NCBI RefSeq assembly: GCF_029589495.1
Contig: NZ_JAAIVF010000005.1
Coordinates: 248,001 to 312,000, forward strand
Source of the DNA: Speluncibacter jeojiensis
GTDB lineage: Bacteria > Actinomycetota > Actinomycetes > Mycobacteriales > Mycobacteriaceae
DNA: 64,000 nt
Direction: 5' to 3'
Shown here: piece by piece, positions 17,131-23,869 of the stretch
Layout: each line of letters opens with the position of its first letter
Numbering within the stretch: position 1 is the first letter of the stretch
Program-made: the position numbers and the translations under genes
Notes under the pieces: generated by a model
What the model saw: the letters and a program-made list of their open reading frames with translations, nothing else
Databases searched by the model: none
Told to the model about the DNA's origin: nothing

Positions 17131-18285
17131 ATGGCCGACCACTGCTCACCGACCTTCGACCAGTTGGCCCATTCGATGGGCTTCTCCTGCAGGACCGCCG
17201 GCGGACTCGTCGAGTTCCGCAACCCGTTCGGCCTGGAGAACTGGACTCTGCCAGTGCTCGAGGCGACGATCATCCTCGGCGCTGTGCTGACGCTGATCTA
17301 CGCGATCGTGCGGCTGCGCCGCCACGGCGACCCGACCAACCTGGTGCTCTGGGTCGGTGCGCTGTTCTTCCTGTTCATCATCGAACCGGCGATCTACTTC
17401 CCGGCGACGTTCCGCACCGAGGAGTACCTCGGAACGATGTTTGCGCACAACGTGTTCAGCGTGGACTTCCTGTGGGGGAGACTGCCGCTGTACATCATCG
17501 CGATCTACCCGTTCATGGCGACGATCGCGTATGAGCTCGTCCGCATGCTCGGGGTGTTCCGGCGGCACGGGACGTTCGTCGGCGCGATGTGCGTGGGCTT
17601 CGTCCATCACGCCTTCTACGAGATCTTCGACCAGATCGGCCCGCAACTGCGGTGGTGGGAGTGGGACACCGGCAACAAGGTCAACCAGCCGATGTTCAAT
17701 GCCGTCCCGCTGCCCAGCGTGGTCGTGTTCGCCGCGTTGTGGCCGATGTCGCTGACGCTGTGCGTGCGGTGGTTCGTCGGCCGTCAGGTCGACGCCGGCC
17801 GGCGGTTCGGCGCGTGGCAACTGGTGTGGCGCACCGTCGTCGTCGGATTGGCCGCGGCGGTGGGCACGTTCGTGCTGCCCTTGCCGGCGACGGTCTTCGG
17901 TGCCTGGAGCGACACCGTGCGCGGCGTGCTCTACGCGGCCGAACTGGTGGCGATCGCGGTCGTCGCGATCCCGGTGCTCGCCCGTGGGTGGTCGGCGCAG
18001 CGGACCGAGGGACGAGCGGTCCGGTCGAACGCGCTCGTGCGCTGGTACGCGCTGGCGTACCTGGTTGTGTTCGGGGTGCTGTGGGCGAGTGCGCTACCGG
18101 ACTACCCCGACGCCGTACACGGCCGGACCGCGTCGGGGACGCCGATCGGGAGCGTCTGGTACACGTTGGCGTGCTTCGTGGTCGGCGGGCTCGTGGTGGC
18201 GGGCGCGTTCACGGTGCCGCGCACGGAGACGGACAGTGCGGCGGAGTCACCCGCGGACAGGCAGGCGGCCACTGAGCCGGTCTGA
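17131..18285 (+). CDS. multi-pass membrane protein of unknown function
   Basis: A 384-residue protein with about eight hydrophobic helices, for example VLEATIILGAVLTLIYAIV, LVLWVGALFFLFIIEPAIYF, LPLYIIAIYPFMATIAYELV, VVFAALWPMSLTLCV, LVWRTVVVGLAAAVGTFVL and WYALAYLVVFGVLWASALP. Conserved-looking polar sites lie between helices: GFVHHAFYEIFDQIGPQLRWWEW carries two histidines and acidic residues that could bind metal. The start ATG at 17131 follows AAGGGGCG. It is 11 bp after the ferritin-like hydrolase and probably in its operon. I do not recognise the family with certainty. Confidence 0.7.
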   Translation: MADHCSPTFDQLAHSMGFSCRTAGGLVEFRNPFGLENWTLPVLEATIILGAVLTLIYAIVRLRRHGDPTNLVLWVGALFFLFIIEPAIYFPATFRTEEYLGTMFAHNVFSVDFLWGRLPLYIIAIYPFMATIAYELVRMLGVFRRHGTFVGAMCVGFVHHAFYEIFDQIGPQLRWWEWDTGNKVNQPMFNAVPLPSVVVFAALWPMSLTLCVRWFVGRQVDAGRRFGAWQLVWRTVVVGLAAAVGTFVLPLPATVFGAWSDTVRGVLYAAELVAIAVVAIPVLARGWSAQRTEGRAVRSNALVRWYALAYLVVFGVLWASALPDYPDAVHGRTASGTPIGSVWYTLACFVVGGLVVAGAFTVPRTETDSAAESPADRQAATEPV

Positions 18286-18362
18286 ACCGGCCCGAACCGA
18301 CCTGGGCTGCAACCGCTTTCCACGGGCGGGCCCGTCGCGTCGGGCATCGACTCCGGTCGGTG

Positions 18363-18968
18363 TCACCCGAACGCGGCGAGTCCGCCCGTCAGTGTGCGCG
18401 CACCCGCGTCGAGCAGATCGAGCAGATCCGCCGACTCGTCGATCAGCCACTGCTCGTAGGCGGCGAGCGCGACCCCGAGCAGCATCCACGCGACCGTCTG
18501 CGGCACGTGCCCGCGCGGGTCGACGCCCATCCGGTCGCCCACGTAGTCGGCGATCACCTGTCGCCAGCCGGTGTACATGAGCATCGAATACGCCTGCAGC
18601 GACGGCGCACCCAGGATCAGCGTCATCCGCCGGCGATGGGCGCGTTCCTCGCCCGGCGGATAGGTGTTGAAGTTCAGCAGCGCCGCGCGCAGCGCCTCGC
18701 CGAGCGGAGCGCCGGCCGGCGTCGCGGCGAGTTCGGCGCGCATCAGCGACAGGTGCGCGTCGAAGTCGCCCCAGGGCACCGCGTTCTTGGACGGGAAATA
18801 GCGGAAGAACGTGCGCCGGCCGATGTGCGCGGCCTCGGCGATCTGGTCGACGCTGGTGTCCTCGAAACCCTGCTCCGCGAACAACTCGATGGCGGCCGCG
18901 CTGATCCGGTCGGTGCTCGTCACGGGGCGCCGACCCGCGCGGCCGGCCTCTCTCGGGACTGCTGACAT
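18363..18968 (-). CDS. mftR: mycofactocin system TetR regulator MftR
   Basis: A 201-residue TetR-type repressor. The helix-turn-helix reads ISAAAIELFAEQGFEDTSVDQIAEAAHIGRRTFFRYFPSKNAVPWG, and the F-x-x-H-L-S-x-M-R helix that follows matches MftR proteins. It is divergent from mftA with a 108-bp shared region, the conserved arrangement of mftR in mycobacteria. MftR is known to repress the mft promoter and to respond to acyl-CoA. The intergenic region holds an imperfect palindrome that could be its operator. The ATG at 18968 is behind AGGAGGAAATCG. Confidence 0.92.
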   Translation of the reverse strand: MSAVPREAGRAGRRPVTSTDRISAAAIELFAEQGFEDTSVDQIAEAAHIGRRTFFRYFPSKNAVPWGDFDAHLSLMRAELAATPAGAPLGEALRAALLNFNTYPPGEERAHRRRMTLILGAPSLQAYSMLMYTGWRQVIADYVGDRMGVDPRGHVPQTVAWMLLGVALAAYEQWLIDESADLLDLLDAGARTLTGGLAAFG

Positions 18969-18995
18969 GACGATTTCCTCCTACCTGTTCAATTA

Positions 18996-19026
18996 TGCAC
19001 TCGATGCCGTTACAGTCGAGGGTGCA
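18996..19026. promoter_or_regulatory. candidate MftR operator in the mftR-mftA intergenic region
   Basis: TGCACTCGA (18996-19004) and TCGAGGGTGCA (19016-19026) form an inverted repeat with a two-base insertion in the right arm and an 11-bp spacer. It is central in the 108-bp gap between the divergent mftR and mftA genes, where the autoregulated repressor site is expected. Binding by MftR is an inference. Confidence 0.45.
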
Positions 19027-19076
19027 GTCACGGCAGTCCTGGAATGTGGCTTGCACCATCTCGAGGGAGGTAACTC

Positions 19077-19181
19077 ATGTCCGACCGTCACGACGCCCCC
19101 GTTGACGCCGCGCAGGATGCGGTTGTCGAGGAATCGTTGATCGAGGAAGTCTCGATCGACGGCATGTGCGGGGTCTACTGA
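19077..19181 (+). CDS. mftA: mycofactocin precursor peptide MftA
   Basis: A 34-residue peptide that is too short for most gene finders. It starts with ATG at 19077 just after GAGGGAGG and ends in the diagnostic core IDGMCGVY followed directly by the stop. The C-terminal Val-Tyr pair is the part that becomes mycofactocin: MftC decarboxylates the Tyr and cross-links it to Val, and MftE releases the product. The acidic leader (EESLIEEVSIDG) is the MftB-binding region. mftB begins 2 bp downstream. Confidence 0.96.
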   Translation: MSDRHDAPVDAAQDAVVEESLIEEVSIDGMCGVY

Positions 19182-19183
19182 TC

Positions 19184-19468
19184 ATGAGTGCCGTCGCCTC
19201 CGGGTTCGAGCTCGATGCCCGGTGGCGACTGCACCCGCAGGTGGCGCTGCGCCCCGAGCCGTTCGGGGCGCTGCTCTACCACTTCGGCACCCGCAAGCTC
19301 TCGTTCCTCAAGAACAAGAAGATGGTGTCGTTGGTGCAGTCGTTGCCCGAACATCCTGATGCACGCGCGGCCTGCCTGGCCGCCGACGTGGACGACTCGA
19401 ACTCGTCGATCTACGTCCGCGCGCTCGCCACCCTGGCGCAGTCGCACATGCTGGTCCGCGACGAATAG
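19184..19468 (+). CDS. mftB: mycofactocin peptide chaperone MftB
   Basis: A 94-residue PqqD-like RiPP recognition element. It binds the MftA leader and presents it to the radical SAM enzyme MftC. The family pattern is visible as a W-x-L-HPQVALRPEPFGALLYHFGTRKLSFLKNKKMVSLVQSL segment followed by a short helical C terminus. It starts with ATG at 19184, 2 bp after the mftA stop, so an upstream extension to 19166 that overlaps mftA is rejected. Its order directly after mftA matches every known cluster. Confidence 0.94.
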   Translation: MSAVASGFELDARWRLHPQVALRPEPFGALLYHFGTRKLSFLKNKKMVSLVQSLPEHPDARAACLAADVDDSNSSIYVRALATLAQSHMLVRDE

Positions 19469-19493
19469 CTCCAGACCCGCCCGACCGCCACCC

Positions 19494-19509
19494 GATTCCG
19501 CCCGGAATC
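19494..19509 (+). other. small hairpin between mftB and mftC
   Basis: GATTCC (19494-19499) and GGAATC (19504-19509) pair around a 4-nt loop inside the 64-bp mftB-mftC gap, about 24 bp before the mftC start. It is too weak for a clear terminator and could protect or process the mRNA, or lower mftC expression relative to mftA. It may also be chance. Confidence 0.35.
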
Positions 19510-19532
19510 CCGATACTTCCGAGGACACACCC

Positions 19533-20750
19533 ATGACCTCTGTACTGGAACCGCCCAAGCCGGTCGGTCGGCTCGTCGATCAGTTCGAGCTGGGGCTGGA
19601 TGCTCCGATCTGCCTGACCTGGGAGCTGACCTACGCCTGCAACCTGTCCTGCGTGCACTGCCTGTCGTCGTCGGGCAAGCGCGATCCGCGCGAGCTCACC
19701 ACCGAGCAGTGCAAGTCGATCATCGACGAACTGCAGAAGATGCAGGTCTTCTACGTGAACATCGGCGGCGGCGAGCCGACCGTGCGCTCGGACTTCTGGG
19801 AACTGGTCGACTATGCGACCGACCACCAGGTGGGCGTGAAGTTCTCCACCAACGGCGTGCGGATCGACGAGAAGGTCGCCGCCCGCCTGGCCGCGTCCGA
19901 CTACGTCGACGTGCAGATCTCGCTCGACGGCGCGACCGCCGAGGTCAACGACGCGGTCCGCGGACCGGGGTCGTTCGACATGGCCGTGCGCGCGCTGGAG
20001 AACCTGTCCGCAGCCGGCTTCAAGGACGCGAAGATCTCCGTCGTCGTGACCCGCGAGAACGTCAGCCAGCTCGACGAGTTCAAGGCGCTCGCCGACCGCT
20101 TCGGCGCCACCCTGCGGATCACCCGCCTGCGCCCGTCGGGTCGCGGCGCCGACGTGTGGGACGAGCTGCACCCGACGCAGGAGCAGCAGCGCGAGCTTTA
20201 CAACTGGCTCGTCGCGAACGGCGAGGGCGTGCTCACCGGCGACTCGTTCTTCCACCTGTCCGCCTACGGCGACGCGCTGCCCGGCCTGAACCTGTGCGGC
20301 GCCGGCCGCGTGGTCTGCCTGATCGACCCGGTCGGCGACGTCTACGCCTGCCCGTTCGCGATCCACGAGCAGTTCCTGGCCGGGAACATTGTGGCCGACA
20401 ACGGGTTCGAGAATGTGTGGAAGCACTCCGACCTCTTCACCGAGCTGCGCTCGCCGCAGACCGGTGGCGCCTGCAGCAAGTGCGACCACTACGACTCCTG
20501 CCGCGGCGGCTGCATGGCGGCGAAGTTCTTCACCGGGCTGCCGATGGACGGCCCGGACCCGGAGTGCGTGCAGGGCTACGGCGAGTCGGCCCTCGCGGCG
20601 GACCGCAGCGTCCCGAAGTCGCACGTCGACCACTCCCGCACCGGCAAGCGCGCCGAGCGCCGCACCCCGCAGGCGCCCGTGCCGCTGACCCTGCTGACCC
20701 GGCCCCCGGCCAAGATCTGTGATGAAAACCCGCTTGCGGGCTTGAACTGA
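19533..20750 (+). CDS. mftC: mycofactocin radical SAM maturase MftC
   Basis: A 405-residue radical SAM/SPASM enzyme. It oxidatively decarboxylates the C-terminal tyrosine of MftA and then forms the Val-Tyr carbon-carbon bond. The radical SAM cluster ligands are C36, C40 and C43 in TYACNLSCVHC. The GGGEP motif (about 82-86) contacts the methionine part of SAM. The C-terminal SPASM region carries the extra cysteines in LCGAGRVVC, YACPF, CSKCDHYDSCRGGC and PECVQG that bind two more 4Fe-4S clusters. I start at ATG 19533 after GAGGAC; the longer open frame upstream overlaps mftB in another frame. Two inverted repeats overlap its 3' end. Confidence 0.96.
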   Translation: MTSVLEPPKPVGRLVDQFELGLDAPICLTWELTYACNLSCVHCLSSSGKRDPRELTTEQCKSIIDELQKMQVFYVNIGGGEPTVRSDFWELVDYATDHQVGVKFSTNGVRIDEKVAARLAASDYVDVQISLDGATAEVNDAVRGPGSFDMAVRALENLSAAGFKDAKISVVVTRENVSQLDEFKALADRFGATLRITRLRPSGRGADVWDELHPTQEQQRELYNWLVANGEGVLTGDSFFHLSAYGDALPGLNLCGAGRVVCLIDPVGDVYACPFAIHEQFLAGNIVADNGFENVWKHSDLFTELRSPQTGGACSKCDHYDSCRGGCMAAKFFTGLPMDGPDPECVQGYGESALAADRSVPKSHVDHSRTGKRAERRTPQAPVPLTLLTRPPAKICDENPLAGLN

Positions 20751-20769
20751 CTACCCGCACAGCGGGTCT
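20726..20769 (+). other. two tandem, mutually complementary hairpins at the mftC-mftD junction
   Basis: The sequence holds ACCCGC-TT-GCGGGCT at the very end of mftC and, 11 bp later, TACCCGC-ACA-GCGGGTC in the intergenic gap. Each is an inverted repeat, and because both use the same ACCCGC/GCGGGT arms, the left arm of the first can also pair with the right arm of the second. Such alternative pairing is a feature of attenuators and of mRNA processing sites. It precedes the mftD ribosome site (GAGGGAAAACG) by a few bases. Function is inferred. Confidence 0.5.
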
Positions 20770-20785
20770 GAATAGAGGGAAAACG

Positions 20786-21964
20786 ATGGCAAAGAATGCC
20801 TGGTTCGAGACCGTTGCCGAGGCGCAGCGGCGCGCCAAGAAGCACCTGCCGAAGCCGGTGTACATGGCACTGGTCGCGGGCTCCGAGAAGGGCCTGACCA
20901 CCGACGACAACGTGGCGGCCTTCTCCGAGCTCGGGTTCGCACCGCACGTCGCGGGGCTGTCCGACGAGCGCAAGCTGGAGACCTCGGTGATGGGGCAGCC
21001 GCTGTCCTTCCCGGTGATGATCTCGCCGACCGGTGTGCAGGCGGTCGACCCCGAGGGTGAGGTCGCCGTCGCCCGTGCCGCGGCCGCCCGCGGCGTCGCG
21101 ATGGGCCTGAGTTCGTTCGCCAGCAAGGCGATCGAGGAGGTCGTGCCGGCGAACCCGCAGACCTTCTTCCAGATGTATTGGGTCGGCACCCGAGACGAGC
21201 TGCTGCACCGGATGGAGCGTGCCAAGAAGGCCGGCGCGGTCGGACTGATCATGACGCTCGACTGGTCGTTCTCCAACGGTCGCGACTGGGGCAGCCCGGC
21301 GATCCCGGAGAAGATGGACTTCGACGCCATGCGCAAGAACGCGCTGCAGGGCGCGCTGCACCCGAACTGGCTGCTCAAGTTCGCCAAGTCCGGCAAGATC
21401 CCGGACCTGACCACCCCGAACCTCGCCCCCGCCGACGGCGGCGCGGCGCCGACCTTCTTCGGCGCCTACGGGCAGTGGATGCAGACGCCGCTGCCGACGT
21501 GGGAGGACGTCGCCTGGCTGCGCGAGCAGTGGGACGGCCCGTTCATGCTCAAGGGCGTCATGCGGGTCGACGACGCCAAGCGCGCGGTGGACGCCGGCGT
21601 CACCGCGATCTCGGTGTCCAACCACGGCGGCAACAACCTCGACGGCACCCCGGCGCCGATCCGTGCGCTGCCGGCCATCGCCTCGGCGGTGGGCAGCCAG
21701 ATCGAGGTCGTGCTCGACGGTGGCATCCGTCGCGGCGGCGACGTGGTCAAGGCGCTGGCACTCGGCGCCCGGGCCGTGATGATCGGCCGCGCCTACCTGT
21801 GGGGCCTGGCCGCGAACGGTCAGGCAGGCGTCGAGAACGTGCTCGACATCCTGCGCGGCGGAGTCGACTCGGCGGTGCTCGGCCTCGGCCACACCTCGGT
21901 CGACGAGCTCAGCCGCAAGGATCTGATCATCCCCGAGGGATTCGAGCGGGCGCTGGGCGTCTAG
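20786..21964 (+). CDS. mftD: mycofactocin biosynthesis FMN enzyme MftD
   Basis: A 392-residue alpha-hydroxyacid-dehydrogenase-type FMN enzyme. In the pathway it oxidatively deaminates the AHDP intermediate to pre-mycofactocin. Family features are the N-terminal KHLPKPVYMALVAGSEKGLTTDDN, the P-V-M-ISPTGVQ strand, SVSNHGGNNLDG (the substrate/FMN contact region with the active-site His), and VVLDGGIRRGGDVVKALALGARAVMIGRAYLWGLA near the C terminus. The ATG at 20786 is preceded by AGAGGGAAAACG. It lies 35 bp after mftC, matching mftD in M. tuberculosis (Rv0694). Confidence 0.95.
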   Translation: MAKNAWFETVAEAQRRAKKHLPKPVYMALVAGSEKGLTTDDNVAAFSELGFAPHVAGLSDERKLETSVMGQPLSFPVMISPTGVQAVDPEGEVAVARAAAARGVAMGLSSFASKAIEEVVPANPQTFFQMYWVGTRDELLHRMERAKKAGAVGLIMTLDWSFSNGRDWGSPAIPEKMDFDAMRKNALQGALHPNWLLKFAKSGKIPDLTTPNLAPADGGAAPTFFGAYGQWMQTPLPTWEDVAWLREQWDGPFMLKGVMRVDDAKRAVDAGVTAISVSNHGGNNLDGTPAPIRALPAIASAVGSQIEVVLDGGIRRGGDVVKALALGARAVMIGRAYLWGLAANGQAGVENVLDILRGGVDSAVLGLGHTSVDELSRKDLIIPEGFERALGV

Positions 21965-21973
21965 ACCGTCCGG

Positions 21974-23869
21974 ATGCTCACCGATCCGTTCGTGGTCGGG
22001 TCGCGCTCCGCGTGTTCGCGCGTGGTGTTCGGCCCCCACGAGACCAACCTGTGCACCGACCGCGCCCTCTCGGCGCGGTCGGTGCACTACTACGCGCGGC
22101 GCGCCCGTGGCGGCGCCGGGATCATCGTCACCGAGCACGCCTCGGTGCACGAGAGCGATTGGCCCTACGAGCGGGCGCCGCTGGCCTCACGCTGCGCCGA
22201 CGGCTGGGCGGCGACGGTCGAGGCGTGCCGACCACACGGCACGCTGGTGCTGGCCGGACTCGGCCACACCGGCGGCCAGGGCTCGAGCGCCTTCCATCAG
22301 TCGGCGCTGTGGGGGCCGTCGAGGGTGCCGGACCCGTCGTCGCGGGAACTGCCGATGGCGATGGAACCGGCCGAGATCGACGCCGTGGTCGACGGTTTCG
22401 CCGTTGCGGCGCGGTCGGCGGTGTCCGCGGACGTCGACGGCGTGGAACTCGACGCCGGCCCGACCGGGTTGCTGCGCCAGTTCCACTCCGGGCTGACCAA
22501 CATCCGCGCGGACGAGTACGGCGTCGACCGGCTACTGCTGGCCCGGCGCGTACTGGCGGCGGTGCGCGAGGTGCTCGGCCCCGACCGGATCCTCGCGCTG
22601 CGGCTGAGCTGCGATGAACTCGCCCCGTGGGCCGGCATCACCCCGGAAGACGGAACTGCACATGCCGCCGCGCTGGCGCCGTGGCTCGACCTGCTGACCG
22701 TCGTGCGCGGCGGGCCGATGTCGGTGGCCGCGTACCGGCCCGACCTGCACACCGTCGAGGGCTTCAACATCGAACTGTGCCGACGGATCCGGGATGCCGT
22801 CGGCGGCGCCGCCGCGGTGGTGCTGCAGGGCAGCGTGACCGAAATCGAGATGGCCCAGCGGTCTCTCGATGCGGGCGTCGCCGACCTGGTGGAGATGACC
22901 CGCGCCCAGATCGCCGACCCCGACCTGGTGGTCAAGTCCCGCACCGGGCGACGACCGCGACCGTGCGTGCGCTGCAACCAGACCTGCCTGGTCCGCGACC
23001 CGCGCAACCCGGTCGTGACCTGTATAGGAAACCCCGGCGCCGGATACGAATCCGAGGAGGTTCCGCCGGGGCGGTCCGCGGGCCCGGCGCTGATTGTCGG
23101 CGGCGGACCGGCCGGGCTGGAGGCCGCGCGGGTGCTGGCCGCCGCCGGGCGCAGCGCCCGACTGGTCGAGCGGTCGCCACGGCTCGGCGGCATGGTCCGC
23201 CGCTTGGCTGCGGCACGTGACCTGAGCGAGCTGGTCGGCTGGCTCGAAGACGAGTGCCGCCGCCTCGGCGTGCGCATCGAGACCGGGACGGCTGTGACCG
23301 CCGCGGACCTCGACGCCGCCGCGGGCGACGGTGCAGCCGTTGTGGTGACCACCGGGAGTTCGCCACGGCCGCTGGAGATCCCGGACGACGGCTCCGTGCG
23401 GGTGCTGGGGGCGGCCGAGGTGCTCGGCGCCGAGGATCTCGCCGGGCCGGTACTGGTGTGGGATCCGGTCGGCGGGCCGGTCGCGGTGGCCGTGACCGAG
23501 TTTCTGCACGCGCACGGTGGTGCCGTGTCGATCGCGACCGTCGACCAGGTCGTCGGCCGATTGCTCGCGCCCACCGGGGACTTCGTGGACGCGAACGTGC
23601 GGTTACAGCGCGCCGGTATCGACCGCCACCAGTCCTTCGTGCTGCGGGAGCTCACCGGCGGGACCGCGGTGCTGGAGAACCGGTTCACCGGCGAGCGCAG
23701 CGCAATCCGCTGCGCCGTCCTCGTCGACTGCTCGGCGCGACTGCCCGACGAGACGCTGTACCTGCAGCGTCCCGGGACGGTCCGGGCCGGTGACTGCGTG
23801 GCGCCGCGGACGGTCGCCGAGGCGATCCGGGAGGGCCGCCGCGCGGCACTCGAGGCGGCCGGGCGATGA
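21974..23869 (+). CDS. mycofactocin system FadH/OYE family oxidoreductase 1
   Basis: A 631-residue three-domain flavoenzyme of the 2,4-dienoyl-CoA reductase/trimethylamine dehydrogenase type: an N-terminal OYE TIM barrel (1-340), a 4Fe-4S linker (CVRCNQTC...VVTC, about 334-352) and a C-terminal FAD/NAD domain (LIVGGGPAGLEAARVLAAAG). Such pairs of OYE enzymes occur in mycofactocin clusters. The barrel active site looks altered: where its sister has a His-containing CSHSS and NRRTDEYGG, this protein has DAGPTG and NIRADEYGVD. It could have lost reductase activity or changed substrate. It starts 9 bp after mftD and overlaps the next gene by 4 bp. Confidence 0.88.
   Translation: MLTDPFVVGSRSACSRVVFGPHETNLCTDRALSARSVHYYARRARGGAGIIVTEHASVHESDWPYERAPLASRCADGWAATVEACRPHGTLVLAGLGHTGGQGSSAFHQSALWGPSRVPDPSSRELPMAMEPAEIDAVVDGFAVAARSAVSADVDGVELDAGPTGLLRQFHSGLTNIRADEYGVDRLLLARRVLAAVREVLGPDRILALRLSCDELAPWAGITPEDGTAHAAALAPWLDLLTVVRGGPMSVAAYRPDLHTVEGFNIELCRRIRDAVGGAAAVVLQGSVTEIEMAQRSLDAGVADLVEMTRAQIADPDLVVKSRTGRRPRPCVRCNQTCLVRDPRNPVVTCIGNPGAGYESEEVPPGRSAGPALIVGGGPAGLEAARVLAAAGRSARLVERSPRLGGMVRRLAAARDLSELVGWLEDECRRLGVRIETGTAVTAADLDAAAGDGAAVVVTTGSSPRPLEIPDDGSVRVLGAAEVLGAEDLAGPVLVWDPVGGPVAVAVTEFLHAHGGAVSIATVDQVVGRLLAPTGDFVDANVRLQRAGIDRHQSFVLRELTGGTAVLENRFTGERSAIRCAVLVDCSARLPDETLYLQRPGTVRAGDCVAPRTVAEAIREGRRAALEAAGR

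Noticed and set aside
19188-19532. N-terminal extension of MftC through mftB
   Set aside because: It overlaps mftB in a different frame and is rich in Arg/Ser/Pro; MftC proteins start about 35 residues before the CxxxCxxC motif.
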